Source of the DNA: Atopobium massiliense
GTDB lineage: Bacteria; Actinomycetota; Coriobacteriia; Coriobacteriales; Atopobiaceae
NCBI GenBank assembly: GCA_900343135.1
Contig: OPYK01000006.1
Span: 55,518 to 119,517, forward strand
DNA: 64,000 bases
Direction of reading: 5' to 3'
A program made the translations under genes and the position numbers. Position 1 is the stretch's first letter. Each line of letters opens with the position of its first letter. Shown piece by piece: positions 47,135 to 56,243 of the stretch. The notes under the pieces were generated by a model. That model made no database searches. It was not told where the DNA came from and was given only the letters and a program-made list of their open reading frames with translations.

Positions 47135-48498
47135 GCGTGCTTGAACGAGTGCGTCAAACGGATGCACAGCTTTTAGATGCAAAGAACGAGCGTAATGTGG
47201 GCACAGGTGTTAAGCCGTACGCACGCATGCACGACACCTACCTGCAGGAGCATCGAAAACGTCTGCAACGGGCGCTTATCGACAGGCTTGGGCTTTCAAC
47301 TATTGCATCAATGATGCAACATTTTGATAACACGCGCCTTAAAGAAGAGCTTGGCGTGTCTGCGCGCGATATTTTGCATACCGAAGCATTTTCCGATGTA
47401 CTTGTTCGCGATTATGACGTGCTTGTTGAAAGTGTAACCGACACAATTTGCGGCTATGGACCTATTCAAAATTTGCTGGACGATCCTGCGGTAAGCGAAA
47501 TTATGATTAACGGCACAGACGCGCTGTTCTATGAAAAAGAAGGCTGCTTACACCAGGCACAGCAGGTGTTTGAAAACTCCGAACAAATTATGATGATTGT
47601 TGACCGCATCTTGGCGCCGCTTGGCAGGCGCCTTGATAGAAGCAGCCCGATTGTAAACGCCCGCCTTGCTAACGGCGATCGTGTAAACGCGGTGTATAAC
47701 ACGGTTGCGCTGCAAGGGCCAAGCGTTACCATTCGTAAATTTTCTAATCGTATTTGTTCGATGAGTGAGCTTGTGAGTTTGGGAGCATTGCCGCCGTGGT
47801 ATTCACAGCTGTTGTGTTGGGCGGTTCGCACGCGACAGGACATTGCCGTAGCTGGTGGTACTGGATCGGGCAAGACAACCCTGCTTAATGCACTTTCGTG
47901 TGAGATAGATAAAGGGGAACGTATTGTTACGATTGAGGACTCTGCCGAGCTTAAGTTTACGAGTCATCCCGATGTTGTTCGTCTTGAAGCTCAGGATGCA
48001 TCAATTGAAGGTACAGGCGAGATAACGATTCGCGACTTAGTAAAGAATGCCCTGCGTATGCGCCCCGATCGGATTGTGGTGGGTGAGTGCCGTGGATCTG
48101 AAACGATAGACATGTTGCAAGCAATGAATACGGGCCATGATGGCTCGCTCACCACACTTCATGCCGGCAGTGCAAACGAAGCTATTTTGCGTCTGGTGCT
48201 TATGGCACGCTTTGGCATGGACTTGCCAACCGACATTATCGAGGAACAAATTGCATCGGCGCTTGATTTGTTAGTGATGTCGTGCAGGCTACATAACGGT
48301 GCACGCTATGTTACGTCTTTGAGCGAAGTGCGGCGCAAAAAGGAAGGCGGCGTCGACTTAATTGAGTGCGTGCGCTTCGACGATGTTACGTGCAGTTGGT
48401 CGTTAATAAAAGAGCCCGATTTTATTGGCAATATGCTGCATGGTTTTCCTGCATGCGCTAAGGAGGTGAGCGCATGGAGAGCGTCGCTGTCGTTATAA
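47131..48498 (+). CDS. tadA: Tad pilus secretion ATPase TadA/CpaF
   Basis: 455 residues, a VirB11/GspE-type hexameric ATPase in the cytosol. Walker A is [16 protein letters not shown], followed by [11 protein letters not shown], the Asp box [13 protein letters not shown] and the His-box [19 protein letters not shown]. An N-terminal domain has [19 protein letters not shown], typical of CpaF. It powers pilin extrusion. The ATG at 47131 overlaps the tadZ stop; its 3' end overlaps tadB by 25 bases. Confidence 0.95.
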   Translation: MSVLERVRQTDAQLLDAKNERNVGTGVKPYARMHDTYLQEHRKRLQRALIDRLGLSTIASMMQHFDNTRLKEELGVSARDILHTEAFSDVLVRDYDVLVESVTDTICGYGPIQNLLDDPAVSEIMINGTDALFYEKEGCLHQAQQVFENSEQIMMIVDRILAPLGRRLDRSSPIVNARLANGDRVNAVYNTVALQGPSVTIRKFSNRICSMSELVSLGALPPWYSQLLCWAVRTRQDIAVAGGTGSGKTTLLNALSCEIDKGERIVTIEDSAELKFTSHPDVVRLEAQDASIEGTGEITIRDLVKNALRMRPDRIVVGECRGSETIDMLQAMNTGHDGSLTTLHAGSANEAILRLVLMARFGMDLPTDIIEEQIASALDLLVMSCRLHNGARYVTSLSEVRRKKEGGVDLIECVRFDDVTCSWSLIKEPDFIGNMLHGFPACAKEVSAWRASLSL

Positions 48499-49427
48499 TG
48501 CACGGTTGTTTGGCGTTTGCTGCCTGTATGGCAATGCTTGCGGGAGATGCTGCACAAACAACAAACGCGCGTGCTGCCCTCTATAAGCTGCGTCTTTTTG
48601 ATTTCTTGCAGCGTGCATCTCAGCAGCCAATCGTAAAACGGCTTGATAGCATATCTTGCGTTCGCGTTATTGCGGCGTACACACAAGAAGAGCTCGCACA
48701 GCGTCGGTATATGCTAACGCGCTTTCAAACTATCGTGTGTTTGTGCGCTGCGACACTTGGCGCAATTGTCGCCGTTGCTTTTTTAGCTCAATCGCTTGTA
48801 TCGGTTGGTATATGTGCTATGAGCATGCTTGCGTTTCTCCCTATGATCGCAAATTATATCGTGCACGCCAAGCGCGATAAGGTTGCACATGAAATGCCCG
48901 ACGTGTTTCGCATTTTAGGCATGGGGCTTTCAAGCGGCCAAACACTTACGCAAGCAATTGCGTATGTGGGCATTCATAAAAAAGGTGAAGCGGGACATGC
49001 GTTTCAGCAGGCATCGCTGCAGCTTAGATGCGGTGCAGGCATTACTGATGTGTTGAAGGGCATAGCTGCTATGCTGCATGCTCCGGGCGTGAAGTTTTTG
49101 GTAACAGCACTGGCAATCTCGCAGCGCACCGGCTCGCCATTGCGTAATTTGTTTCGTCAGTCGGCAAAGTTAGTTGAGCAGCAAGAACAGTTTAAGCGCC
49201 TGCTGCGCGTTAAAACGGCACAAGTACGCCTATCCGTTCGGGTAGTTGCGAGTTTGCCTGTTGTACTTATTTGTATTTTATCGGTACTATCCGTTGATTT
49301 TCAAAAAGGCTTAACACGCCCCTTGGGAGTTGGATGCCTTATATGTGCCGCTGTGTTAAACGCCGTTGCACTGTTTATCATTACGCAGCTTATGAAGGGT
49401 ATTTTGCACGACGACAGCTCAGAGTAG
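48474..49427 (+). CDS. tadB: Tad pilus inner-membrane protein TadB
   Basis: 317 residues, T2SF domain with about four to five hydrophobic helices. Landmarks: PDVFRILGMGLSSGQTLTQAI and LVTALAISQRTGSPLRNLFRQSA. Two helices at the N-terminal third and two at the end fit TadB. It forms the membrane platform with TadC. The ATG at 48474 follows TAAGGAGG inside tadA. Confidence 0.92.
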   Translation: MESVAVVIMHGCLAFAACMAMLAGDAAQTTNARAALYKLRLFDFLQRASQQPIVKRLDSISCVRVIAAYTQEELAQRRYMLTRFQTIVCLCAATLGAIVAVAFLAQSLVSVGICAMSMLAFLPMIANYIVHAKRDKVAHEMPDVFRILGMGLSSGQTLTQAIAYVGIHKKGEAGHAFQQASLQLRCGAGITDVLKGIAAMLHAPGVKFLVTALAISQRTGSPLRNLFRQSAKLVEQQEQFKRLLRVKTAQVRLSVRVVASLPVVLICILSVLSVDFQKGLTRPLGVGCLICAAVLNAVALFIITQLMKGILHDDSSE

Positions 49428-49537
49428 TGGGCCGCGCGTGTGCGCTGCTGAAGGATACTGCGCGCACCGACGCCGCGCGCCTTTGCCTGCGCGCCGTGTG
49501 CACGATGAGATGGCAGAAGATTTGAAAGGAGATAGCC

Positions 49538-50227
49538 ATGGATAAAGAGATGCTTCAAGACCTTGGTATTGCAGCTCAATGCGGGCTGTGTGTTGCTACT
49601 GCATGGTATGTGCTTATGATGCGCACGCGCACGCGGGGTTCGCCTCGCAGCATTGCAGGCTCGATGTATGCACAAAATCAATCAGGTTTGCAGCTTGAAC
49701 GTATTATCCAGCTATTCAGACAGTTTTGTTTTTCTATTGGCTTTATACGACATTTTGTTGAGCGAACCGAATTGCAAAAGCGACGCATGGTGTGTTTGCA
49801 GCAGCTGCCCGTTTTGCTGGATGTTGTCATCCTGGGTTTATCTGCCGGGTTATCGTTTGATGCTTCGCTTGATTTGTATTGCTCACACTATCAAGGTGCG
49901 CTCGCTGATGCGTTTTCGGCTGTAATGCTCCAAGAGCGATTGGGGATTGTTTCAAAGCGTGAAGCCTTGCTTAAGCTCGACCAAGACATGAAGCTCGATG
50001 CATTGAGTAGGTTTATATCGTCGGTTGTGCAAGCGTTGGAATGTGGTAGCCCCTTAGTGCATATTTTGGCGGGGCAAGCAGAGGCAATTCGCGATGCACA
50101 GCGCTCTGAGCTTGAAGAGCAGATTGAAAAAGTGCCGGTAAAGATGCTTATTCCAATGGGAACGCTCATTGTGCCTGCAATGCTTATTTCCATTGTGGGG
50201 CCGCTTATTGCCTCGGCTGCGCCATAA
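49538..50227 (+). CDS. tadC: Tad pilus inner-membrane protein TadC
   Basis: 229 residues, T2SF domain. LPVLLDVVILGLSAGLSFDASLDLY and SSVVQALECGSPLVHILAGQA are typical; a final helix pair starts at MLIPMGTLIVPAML. Shorter than many TadC proteins (about 290) at the N-terminus, where one helix is seen. The ATG at 49538 follows AAAGGAG. It partners TadB. Confidence 0.9.
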   Translation: MDKEMLQDLGIAAQCGLCVATAWYVLMMRTRTRGSPRSIAGSMYAQNQSGLQLERIIQLFRQFCFSIGFIRHFVERTELQKRRMVCLQQLPVLLDVVILGLSAGLSFDASLDLYCSHYQGALADAFSAVMLQERLGIVSKREALLKLDQDMKLDALSRFISSVVQALECGSPLVHILAGQAEAIRDAQRSELEEQIEKVPVKMLIPMGTLIVPAMLISIVGPLIASAAP

Positions 50228-50389
50228 TCGCTCCTGATTCAGGTGTATGGCGTATACCTGCAAACCTGCCGCGCTCGTTTCATGAGCAACACCCGCAAAA
50301 CACGCAAGCCTGCTATTCGCACCGCTTGCATTCCCGCAATGGTTACTTTGCGGATTATCTCTTTAATACCGTTTACCTGGGAGGTAACA

Positions 50390-50611
50390 ATGATTGATGC
50401 AAAAGATGTATGGACACGCTGCCACAACAGATATGAATTGTGCAAAAAACAGCTGATGTGCTCACTTGCGCAAACATCGGGTCAGGGCACAACCGAGTAC
50501 GCGATTTTAGTTGGTGTGCTTGTTGTTATTGCCATTCTTTCGATTATTGCCTTTAAGGGAAAAGTCCAAGAATTGTGGGACGCAATTCGAGATGGCATTC
50601 AGCAGCTGTAA
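50390..50611 (+). CDS. flp: Flp-type major pilin
   Basis: 73 residues. A charged leader, then GQGTTEYAILVGVLVVIAILSIIAF: the Gly followed by TTEY and a long hydrophobic stretch is the class III prepilin cut site (G/x4-E-Y). The mature pilin would be about 43 residues. The ATG at 50390 follows GGGAGG. It follows tadC by 162 bases, a gap that may carry its own promoter. Confidence 0.88.
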   Translation: MIDAKDVWTRCHNRYELCKKQLMCSLAQTSGQGTTEYAILVGVLVVIAILSIIAFKGKVQELWDAIRDGIQQL

Positions 50612-51272
50612 AACACGTCGCAGACGGTGTATCACGCGCGTATTTGGTGCGCGGAAAAAGTATAGACGAGCTCGTAGCTTGCGTGGTATGTCGCCTGGCA
50701 GATGGCTTATATGTGTGGGCGTGTTGTGCGTACTCATGCTTGTTTGTGCGCAATTTCGCCCCTATGCTGAGCTGGGAGCTGCACTTTTCATGAGTGATAA
50801 TGCGCCGCTCTACACGCCCATTGAATCGCATAACCAAAACGGAGAAACCACAACGTCGTCCGACGCGCTAGCAGGAATAATGCAAAAAGAGGGTAATCTA
50901 CCAGGCAAATCATCAATAGATACCAAAAACTTGCAGCGTGAAGACCTTAATTTGGAAGATAAGCGTGCAATTTATAGCTGTATTACATCGGATGATTCTA
51001 AGACCATCACGCTTGATGCTGTTGATGAGGCGGTACAAAAAGAAGTACTCACGGTGTATCAAAACTTAGATGATGTAGCGCTTAAGCGAAGTGGCTATCA
51101 GGATTTGATGGGGCATGTGTGGATGTGTGTTGTGCAGCATCCGCGTTGGGTTGATGTTGTACGCATTGATACGCAAACCAATGATGCGAAATGCAGATTG
51201 CAAAAGCTGCGTCTTGTAAAGGATGCTTGGGAAGAAGAAGCGCGTGCAGCAGGGATAGGTGAGGCTACATGA
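50592..51272 (+). CDS. pilus-locus membrane-anchored protein, unknown
   Basis: About 226 residues; not recognised. A basic start (CKTRRRRC...ARKKYRRARS) and one helix (WLICVGVLCVLMLVCA) are followed by an extracytoplasmic Thr/Ser/Asp-rich domain ending in a helical KLRLVKDAWEEEARAAG. The ATG at 50592 overlaps the flp end and gives a normal charge-helix start; ATG 50690 is an alternative. No ribosome site is clear, so coupling to flp is likely. The 3' end overlaps the next ATG (ATGA). Its place suggests a pilus role. Confidence 0.65.
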   Translation: MAFSSCKTRRRRCITRVFGARKKYRRARSLRGMSPGRWLICVGVLCVLMLVCAQFRPYAELGAALFMSDNAPLYTPIESHNQNGETTTSSDALAGIMQKEGNLPGKSSIDTKNLQREDLNLEDKRAIYSCITSDDSKTITLDAVDEAVQKEVLTVYQNLDDVALKRSGYQDLMGHVWMCVVQHPRWVDVVRIDTQTNDAKCRLQKLRLVKDAWEEEARAAGIGEAT

Positions 51273-51589
51273 AGAACAGAAAGATGTGTGCACCATTGGT
51301 GTGTACGTTTATGCCCGCCGCTGCGCGTGCAGCTCTGTCCCTGGTTATGCCACGGAAAGTCGCTTTGTGGGCAGGCATTCGCAGGTGTTTGCACAGCGAA
51401 CGTGAACAAGGTCAGGGCACGATGGAATACATGGTTGTGGTTGTTGCGTTTTTAGCAATGATTTGTGCGCTTGGTGCGCTTTTCCGCGCGTTTGCCGAGG
51501 GCACAGTTGTGCAAGATAGCGTTTCGGCTGCATCGCACACAACAGCACAAGGAGTACTCGGTGACTTGCAGGATATTTTGCTGTATTAG
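51269..51589 (+). CDS. pilin-like protein with class III prepilin motif
   Basis: 106 residues. A 48-residue leader rich in Arg/Ala is followed by GQGTMEYMVVVVAFLAMICALGALF, a second Flp-like cut site (M-E-Y) and one helix, then a short polar tail. It looks like a minor pilin or pseudopilin. The long leader is unusual, since Flp leaders are normally 10-30 residues. ATG 51269 overlaps the previous stop. Confidence 0.75.
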   Translation: MKNRKMCAPLVCTFMPAAARAALSLVMPRKVALWAGIRRCLHSEREQGQGTMEYMVVVVAFLAMICALGALFRAFAEGTVVQDSVSAASHTTAQGVLGDLQDILLY

Positions 51590-51659
51590 CACTATATATA
51601 ACACGTGTAAGGCGCGTCTTTGTGCTTTTGCTTGGCAGGGGCGTGCGCCGTGTTCGAGT

Positions 51660-52163
51660 TTGCGCGCGAGAAGGCATCTGCGTTTGTGGTTTTGCACGGC
51701 GCAGGCTGGGCAGGCGAGCGTGGAAGCTGCGGTTATGTTGCCATGCATACTCTTTTTGTTTGCAATACTTGCGCAAACGTGCGTGATTGGTTACACGCGC
51801 GCAGTAATGGTGCGTGCAGCTTCGCAAACCGTGCGGGTTGCTGCGTGCGACTTTGATGGTTCGTTTACCGATTGCTCGGAATTTGCACGTCGTCGTCTGA
51901 AAGCAATACCAAACCTTGCGATATTTCATAAAGGTGCATCAACAGACTGGAAGATAGACATTTCGCGCGAAGAAAAAGCAACAACGGTAACTATCAAAGG
52001 GGATTTTGAACCTTTGCCGTTTTTTGGGCTGTTTGTACAAACAATTGTAGGCTCAGGCGAAAACGGCGCGCAATTAACGGTTAGCGCCTCGCAAAAAACG
52101 CAGGCGTCATGGGTGGAAGGTACATACGATGAGTGGCAAACGATGGGGAGTGCTCATGAGTGA
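51660..52163 (+). CDS. TadE-like pseudopilin
   Basis: About 167 residues. GQASVEAAVMLPCILFLFAILAQ near the N-terminus is a TadE-type start (conserved Glu after the cut, then a helix), with an extracytoplasmic domain of about 120 residues after it. The start is uncertain: no ATG lies in frame between the previous stop and the helix, so I give TTG 51660; earlier alternative starts exist. Its 3' end overlaps the next gene by 8 bases. Confidence 0.7.
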   Translation: MRARRHLRLWFCTAQAGQASVEAAVMLPCILFLFAILAQTCVIGYTRAVMVRAASQTVRVAACDFDGSFTDCSEFARRRLKAIPNLAIFHKGASTDWKIDISREEKATTVTIKGDFEPLPFFGLFVQTIVGSGENGAQLTVSASQKTQASWVEGTYDEWQTMGSAHE

Positions 52164-54309
52164 TCCTAAGCCAAACATAAGACTCGTGCTCATGTATCTT
52201 CACGGTCGCACCGTGGCGCCTGCGCGTTCGCACCCGCACGGACGTGCACGCACACTTGGAGCTGTGCCAGGATCTGTAGACGGATCGACGCCTGCAGATG
52301 CGCCTACATACTCGGGGCTATTGGGCATATTTATACGCGATGAGCGCGGCTATACAACCATAAGCGTTGCTGTGGTACTGCTTGTGAGTTTGTGCTTGAT
52401 ATTTGGGCTTTCGAGCGTGCATTACTTGAGCTCACGTGCGGCCGATGTGCAAGAAGTTGCTGATGCTACCGCACAGGCTGGTGCTAATTGTGTGGCTGCG
52501 TTTAGTACGATTGTGCAGGTGCTCGATGCAACGGTATTAAGTTTGGGACTTACTGGCATGCTTGTGTTTGCCGTTGGGCTTATCGTAAGTGCAATTCCTA
52601 TACTTCGCGCATTTGCACCACCTATTATTGCGTGTGCGCATAGGATATTTACGGCACGTCAAGCGTTTGCGCGTAGTGCATACGCAGGTATTGCAAAGTT
52701 TGAAAAGGCACTGCCATATATCATTGCATATAATGCTGCATCGTGCGCATATGCTAATTCAACTGAGCACATACCCTATGTTGGTCTTGCGGTGCCATAT
52801 CCACTTACTTCAAAAAGTGATTTTTCTGCTGCATTGCAGGACATCTCGGACGATGCGATGAAAGATTCAGCAGAAAAGCTTGAGAAGAAAACAAAAGAGC
52901 AGGAAGAGCGCCAAAAAAAGGCCGACGATGCCAAGCGCCGCGCGTGGCGTGCCGATTGCGTAGATAATCCAAGTTGTATGCGCAGCCGCGCGGCAAAGCT
53001 TGCATCGCTTTCGGGCGCGGCCAACCAGCAATACAGCTTTGAGGCATGGTCGTTTGAGTGTGCGCGTGCGCGTGCACAGGCCTATTATGCTGCGCGTATG
53101 CAGCAGGATATTCCAAATGGTGCCAGTAGCGACGAATACATAAAAAGCTGCGCGCGCAAACGTTTTTACGCGTTTGCATATAGTGCAGTTGCAACTGCGC
53201 ATTGCAACGAGGGAACGCCTGTTGATATATCGCTTCCAAATTTGCCGTATAACAAGCAGATGGTGCGCGCCACAACGCTATATAGCGAGCGCGTATGGCC
53301 GGCATGTGTACAACATGGCAAACTTGTTGCCTATTGTGCAGCAGAAAAGATGCCAGCTGCGCCCTCAGCATGGGTGAGCTTGGCTGATATTGAAGCAGGC
53401 CGCGCGGTGCCCGATGCGAAATACGGCATACGGCTTACGGATATGGGGCGCGTTGCTGCTGCATCAACGAGCATTACCAATGGATTTGAGCACTATTGGC
53501 GCGAAGTTGTGCGCAGCGCTTCGGTATATCAAAACGAAATGAATGCTGCGCAAGAGCTCGAACGCCAAAAAAAGGACGATGCAAAACATGCATCCGATGC
53601 GTTTAGTAAGGCGCTTAATCTTATTGGTGTTGCTCGGCCAACGTATTGTCCGCCGGGTGCGTATGGCTGCATTTCGTTTGTGAGCCGCACGTCGCAGCTT
53701 GCCCTTCCAGATAGTCTTACCAGCACATTTGTGCCAGCAGCCACGCTTCCTTCCGGCATTGCGATAGTGGGTGCAACGCTTGCACCCGATGGTTCCGCCG
53801 ATAATAACGACGTTCTAAAGCACATGGCAGACGGCATTGAACAAGAGCGCTTCCCTCTAACCGCGGCGCTTATTGGGGGCATTTGTTCCATTTGGTCGAA
53901 GCTGCTTGTTGGATATGGATCGGCCTATAAGCATCTTGAATCTATTGCAAATAATGTAATGGGGGGAATTTCTGCTGGTGGAGGTGGGTTTGTTGCTTCG
54001 TGGCTGTCTTCAAAAATTTCGCAGACTATTTCCGCATTTGGATTTAAGCCTGGCGACATGCGTCTTCGAAAACCCGTACGCATCCATACACAGTACATTT
54101 TGTCGCGCGCTGGAAAATCGGGTATTGCCGAAATACGCCGCTACATTACCACAATGCCTTCAGATGCGGAAAGTATTAAAGCGCGTAGTTTAGCTGCAGT
54201 AAAAGAGCTGTTGGGCGACAATTTTACCCTCGCCAACCTGCCGGCTTTAGGCTCGGATAAAAAGGTGCCGCTCACGATTAATGTACACGCGCTTATGGCA
54301 CATGAGTAG
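52156..54309 (+). CDS. large TadG-like pilus-locus membrane protein
   Basis: About 717 residues. After a polar leader, ERGYTTISVAVVLLVSLCLIFG is a pseudopilin-like first helix; two more helices follow (LTGMLVFAVGLIVSAIPIL and a nearby one). A Lys/Glu-rich coiled coil lies at about 240-270, a Cys-containing domain at about 280-600, and Gly-rich GGISAGGGGF before the tail. It fits the TadG-like place in the locus, but the long extracytoplasmic region has no fold I recognise. The ATG at 52156 follows GGGGAG. Confidence 0.75.
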   Translation: MSDPKPNIRLVLMYLHGRTVAPARSHPHGRARTLGAVPGSVDGSTPADAPTYSGLLGIFIRDERGYTTISVAVVLLVSLCLIFGLSSVHYLSSRAADVQEVADATAQAGANCVAAFSTIVQVLDATVLSLGLTGMLVFAVGLIVSAIPILRAFAPPIIACAHRIFTARQAFARSAYAGIAKFEKALPYIIAYNAASCAYANSTEHIPYVGLAVPYPLTSKSDFSAALQDISDDAMKDSAEKLEKKTKEQEERQKKADDAKRRAWRADCVDNPSCMRSRAAKLASLSGAANQQYSFEAWSFECARARAQAYYAARMQQDIPNGASSDEYIKSCARKRFYAFAYSAVATAHCNEGTPVDISLPNLPYNKQMVRATTLYSERVWPACVQHGKLVAYCAAEKMPAAPSAWVSLADIEAGRAVPDAKYGIRLTDMGRVAAASTSITNGFEHYWREVVRSASVYQNEMNAAQELERQKKDDAKHASDAFSKALNLIGVARPTYCPPGAYGCISFVSRTSQLALPDSLTSTFVPAATLPSGIAIVGATLAPDGSADNNDVLKHMADGIEQERFPLTAALIGGICSIWSKLLVGYGSAYKHLESIANNVMGGISAGGGGFVASWLSSKISQTISAFGFKPGDMRLRKPVRIHTQYILSRAGKSGIAEIRRYITTMPSDAESIKARSLAAVKELLGDNFTLANLPALGSDKKVPLTINVHALMAHE

Positions 54310-54373
54310 CCTGTGCAACCTGGCGTATGTGGCACGACGTGCGTGCGCGCGCCTTATAAGAAAGGGTTTGAAT

Positions 54374-54925
54374 ATGACTGTATGTACAACAAACGCAGCC
54401 GCTTTTGCGCGTGCGCCCGCTCCTGCTGGCGTTGCCGCATCAAGGCAGCGTGCGTTCCTGCGTGCGTTTTTTCATAATGCCCAAGGCCAGATATGCGTTG
54501 AGTTTGCAGCGCTTATGCCCGTTGTTATTGTTGTGATGCTTATTGCCTACAACATTGTGTGCTACGTGCAGTTATGTTCAAAATTTGATAGATGCGCGCG
54601 TGATGCCATTGCTGTTTTGGGCGTAAGTCCTCCCGGCAAACAATCGGCTGACAATGCTGCATCCGAAATTAAAACGGCCATACAAACGGCAATGGGAGAG
54701 GCGGCATGCGATGTTAATGTGCAGGCACAATCGGCCCGCGACGAAACGGGTGCTAAATTCAAGTTTTTTATATCGCCCTTGCTTACTACGTATACGTGCA
54801 AGATGTCGTATAAACCGTGGCCATTGTCTGTATGTATTGCGGGCATTTCGGTTGATTTTGGCGCGCGCATCGACTATACGCAGCGGCTTGTAGTCGATCG
54901 CTTTAGACCGGGGGTGCTTGTGTAA
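54374..54925 (+). CDS. TadE-like pseudopilin
   Basis: About 183 residues. An Ala-rich leader, then GQICVEFAALMPVVIVVMLIAYNIVCY: a Glu five residues after the Gly and a helix, the TadE pattern. The rest is extracytoplasmic with four or five Cys residues. ATG 54374 follows AGAAAGGG. The stop overlaps the DUF192 start by one base (TAATG). Confidence 0.8.
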   Translation: MTVCTTNAAAFARAPAPAGVAASRQRAFLRAFFHNAQGQICVEFAALMPVVIVVMLIAYNIVCYVQLCSKFDRCARDAIAVLGVSPPGKQSADNAASEIKTAIQTAMGEAACDVNVQAQSARDETGAKFKFFISPLLTTYTCKMSYKPWPLSVCIAGISVDFGARIDYTQRLVVDRFRPGVLV

Positions 54926-55272
54926 TGGTTATTGCGTTTCAATCAAACTGTGCGCCGGTTTCGTATGGCAGCTTTGTCGTGTATGCAAGCTGGCGGCAAC
55001 GGTTGCGGGGTTTGCTTTGTACGAGCCCCGCGCATGAGCCAATTATGCTCAGTGCGTGCCATGCTATTCATACCTGGGGCATGTCCTACGCCATTGACGT
55101 TGCGTTTTTATCGGCCGATATGCGTGTGTTACAAGCATATACGCACGTTACAGCAGGGCGAATGCTCTCGTGTGCGGGTGCATGTGCTGTGTTAGAAAGG
55201 CCAGCTCATACGGCTTTCTGGCCACGCGCCGGCGAGCAGCTGGAAGGAATCATATGGAGCGTTGCATCCTAA
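54925..55272 (+). CDS. DUF192 family protein
   Basis: 115 residues. HAIHTWGMSYAIDVAFLSADMRVL is the family core. DUF192 proteins are small beta-rich folds without a firmly known function and are often linked to Tad or envelope loci. No signal peptide is visible. ATG 54925 overlaps the upstream stop; the FHA gene starts 22 bases after its own stop. Confidence 0.85.
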   Translation: MVIAFQSNCAPVSYGSFVVYASWRQRLRGLLCTSPAHEPIMLSACHAIHTWGMSYAIDVAFLSADMRVLQAYTHVTAGRMLSCAGACAVLERPAHTAFWPRAGEQLEGIIWSVAS

Positions 55273-55294
55273 ACGATGCATGAAAGGAGCTATC

Positions 55295-56041
55295 ATGTCG
55301 GTAGCACAAAAGTGTGTTTCTACGCGGAGTAAACCAAAGAAAAAAGCGCGCGCAGCAGCGCCGCCGCGTGAAATGCGTCGTGCACACGAGCTTGCTGTGC
55401 AGGCTATGGAAGTTGCGGCAACAGGAGCTCCTCCAGACTCTTTGGGCAATGGTGCTTTTTATCAAACAAAACGGTGTCCTGTGTGCGATGAAGAGTTATT
55501 TGCAGATATGGATGTGTGTTATGGCTGCTTATATGATTTTTCGCGTGAACCGCGACCTATAGATATGAATGATGTGCCGCCGTTTGATCCGCCGTATACA
55601 ACATATTTCCCTGCCCGTGCCCGCGACGGCGCAGCCGATGATGGTTGGGTGTATAACGACACCATACCCAATGATATAGATGCAACTGCTGCGTATAAAA
55701 CGCTTGCACAATCTACCAGCACCCACACGAGCCCTGGCGCTGCTGTAGCTCATGATGATATGCATTATGTGCGCGTGCATAACGACGGTATTGATGTGAC
55801 AGTTTGTTTTTCTGATGAGCTGAGTATTGGGCGTCTTGAGTTAAACGACGTAGTGCTGCACTCAAAGGCGGTTTCACGTACGCATAGCTGCTTTCGAGCA
55901 GATCATGGACAGGTATATATCGAAGATAGAGGAGCCACAAACCCCGCTCGGTTGCGCGGTCGTGCGATAAGTGCTCCGATAGCTGTTCATCGCGGAGATC
56001 ACGTTGATGTGTGCGGTACGATTTTTACCCTTATATCGTAG
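55295..56041 (+). CDS. FHA-domain protein with zinc ribbon
   Basis: About 248 residues. A basic N-terminus (SKPKKKARAAAPPRE) and a CPVC...CYGC zinc ribbon (residues 69-89) precede an acidic linker; an FHA domain fills the last 90 residues (LSIGRLELNDVVLHSKAVSRTHSCF, VYIEDRGATNPARLRG). FHA domains bind phosphothreonine, so a Ser/Thr kinase partner is expected but none is in this window. ATG 55295 follows AAAGGAG. Last gene of the Tad block. Confidence 0.87.
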   Translation: MSVAQKCVSTRSKPKKKARAAAPPREMRRAHELAVQAMEVAATGAPPDSLGNGAFYQTKRCPVCDEELFADMDVCYGCLYDFSREPRPIDMNDVPPFDPPYTTYFPARARDGAADDGWVYNDTIPNDIDATAAYKTLAQSTSTHTSPGAAVAHDDMHYVRVHNDGIDVTVCFSDELSIGRLELNDVVLHSKAVSRTHSCFRADHGQVYIEDRGATNPARLRGRAISAPIAVHRGDHVDVCGTIFTLIS

Positions 56042-56243
56042 GGTGCACCTGCATGTGCTCGTGGCGTACGTGCATTTGCTATGGCAGTATGTGCGTTTTG
56101 ATATACTTATCAGTATATGGCAAGAAAGGGTATGTAACTAACGCGTATGCCTGCTGCGGACGCGCGCCTGTTCATGCAAGATTTGCACCCGTTTGCACTC
56201 GTGTACGTACGAGTAGCTGTAATAATAACGAAAGAGGGCGTAT
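56042..56243. promoter_or_regulatory. intergenic gap with ATATAC inverted repeat
   Basis: Between the FHA and DUF2207 genes, ATATACTTATCAGTATAT near 56101-56118 is an inverted repeat with a 6-base centre, a possible operator or part of a promoter. Confidence 0.3.
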
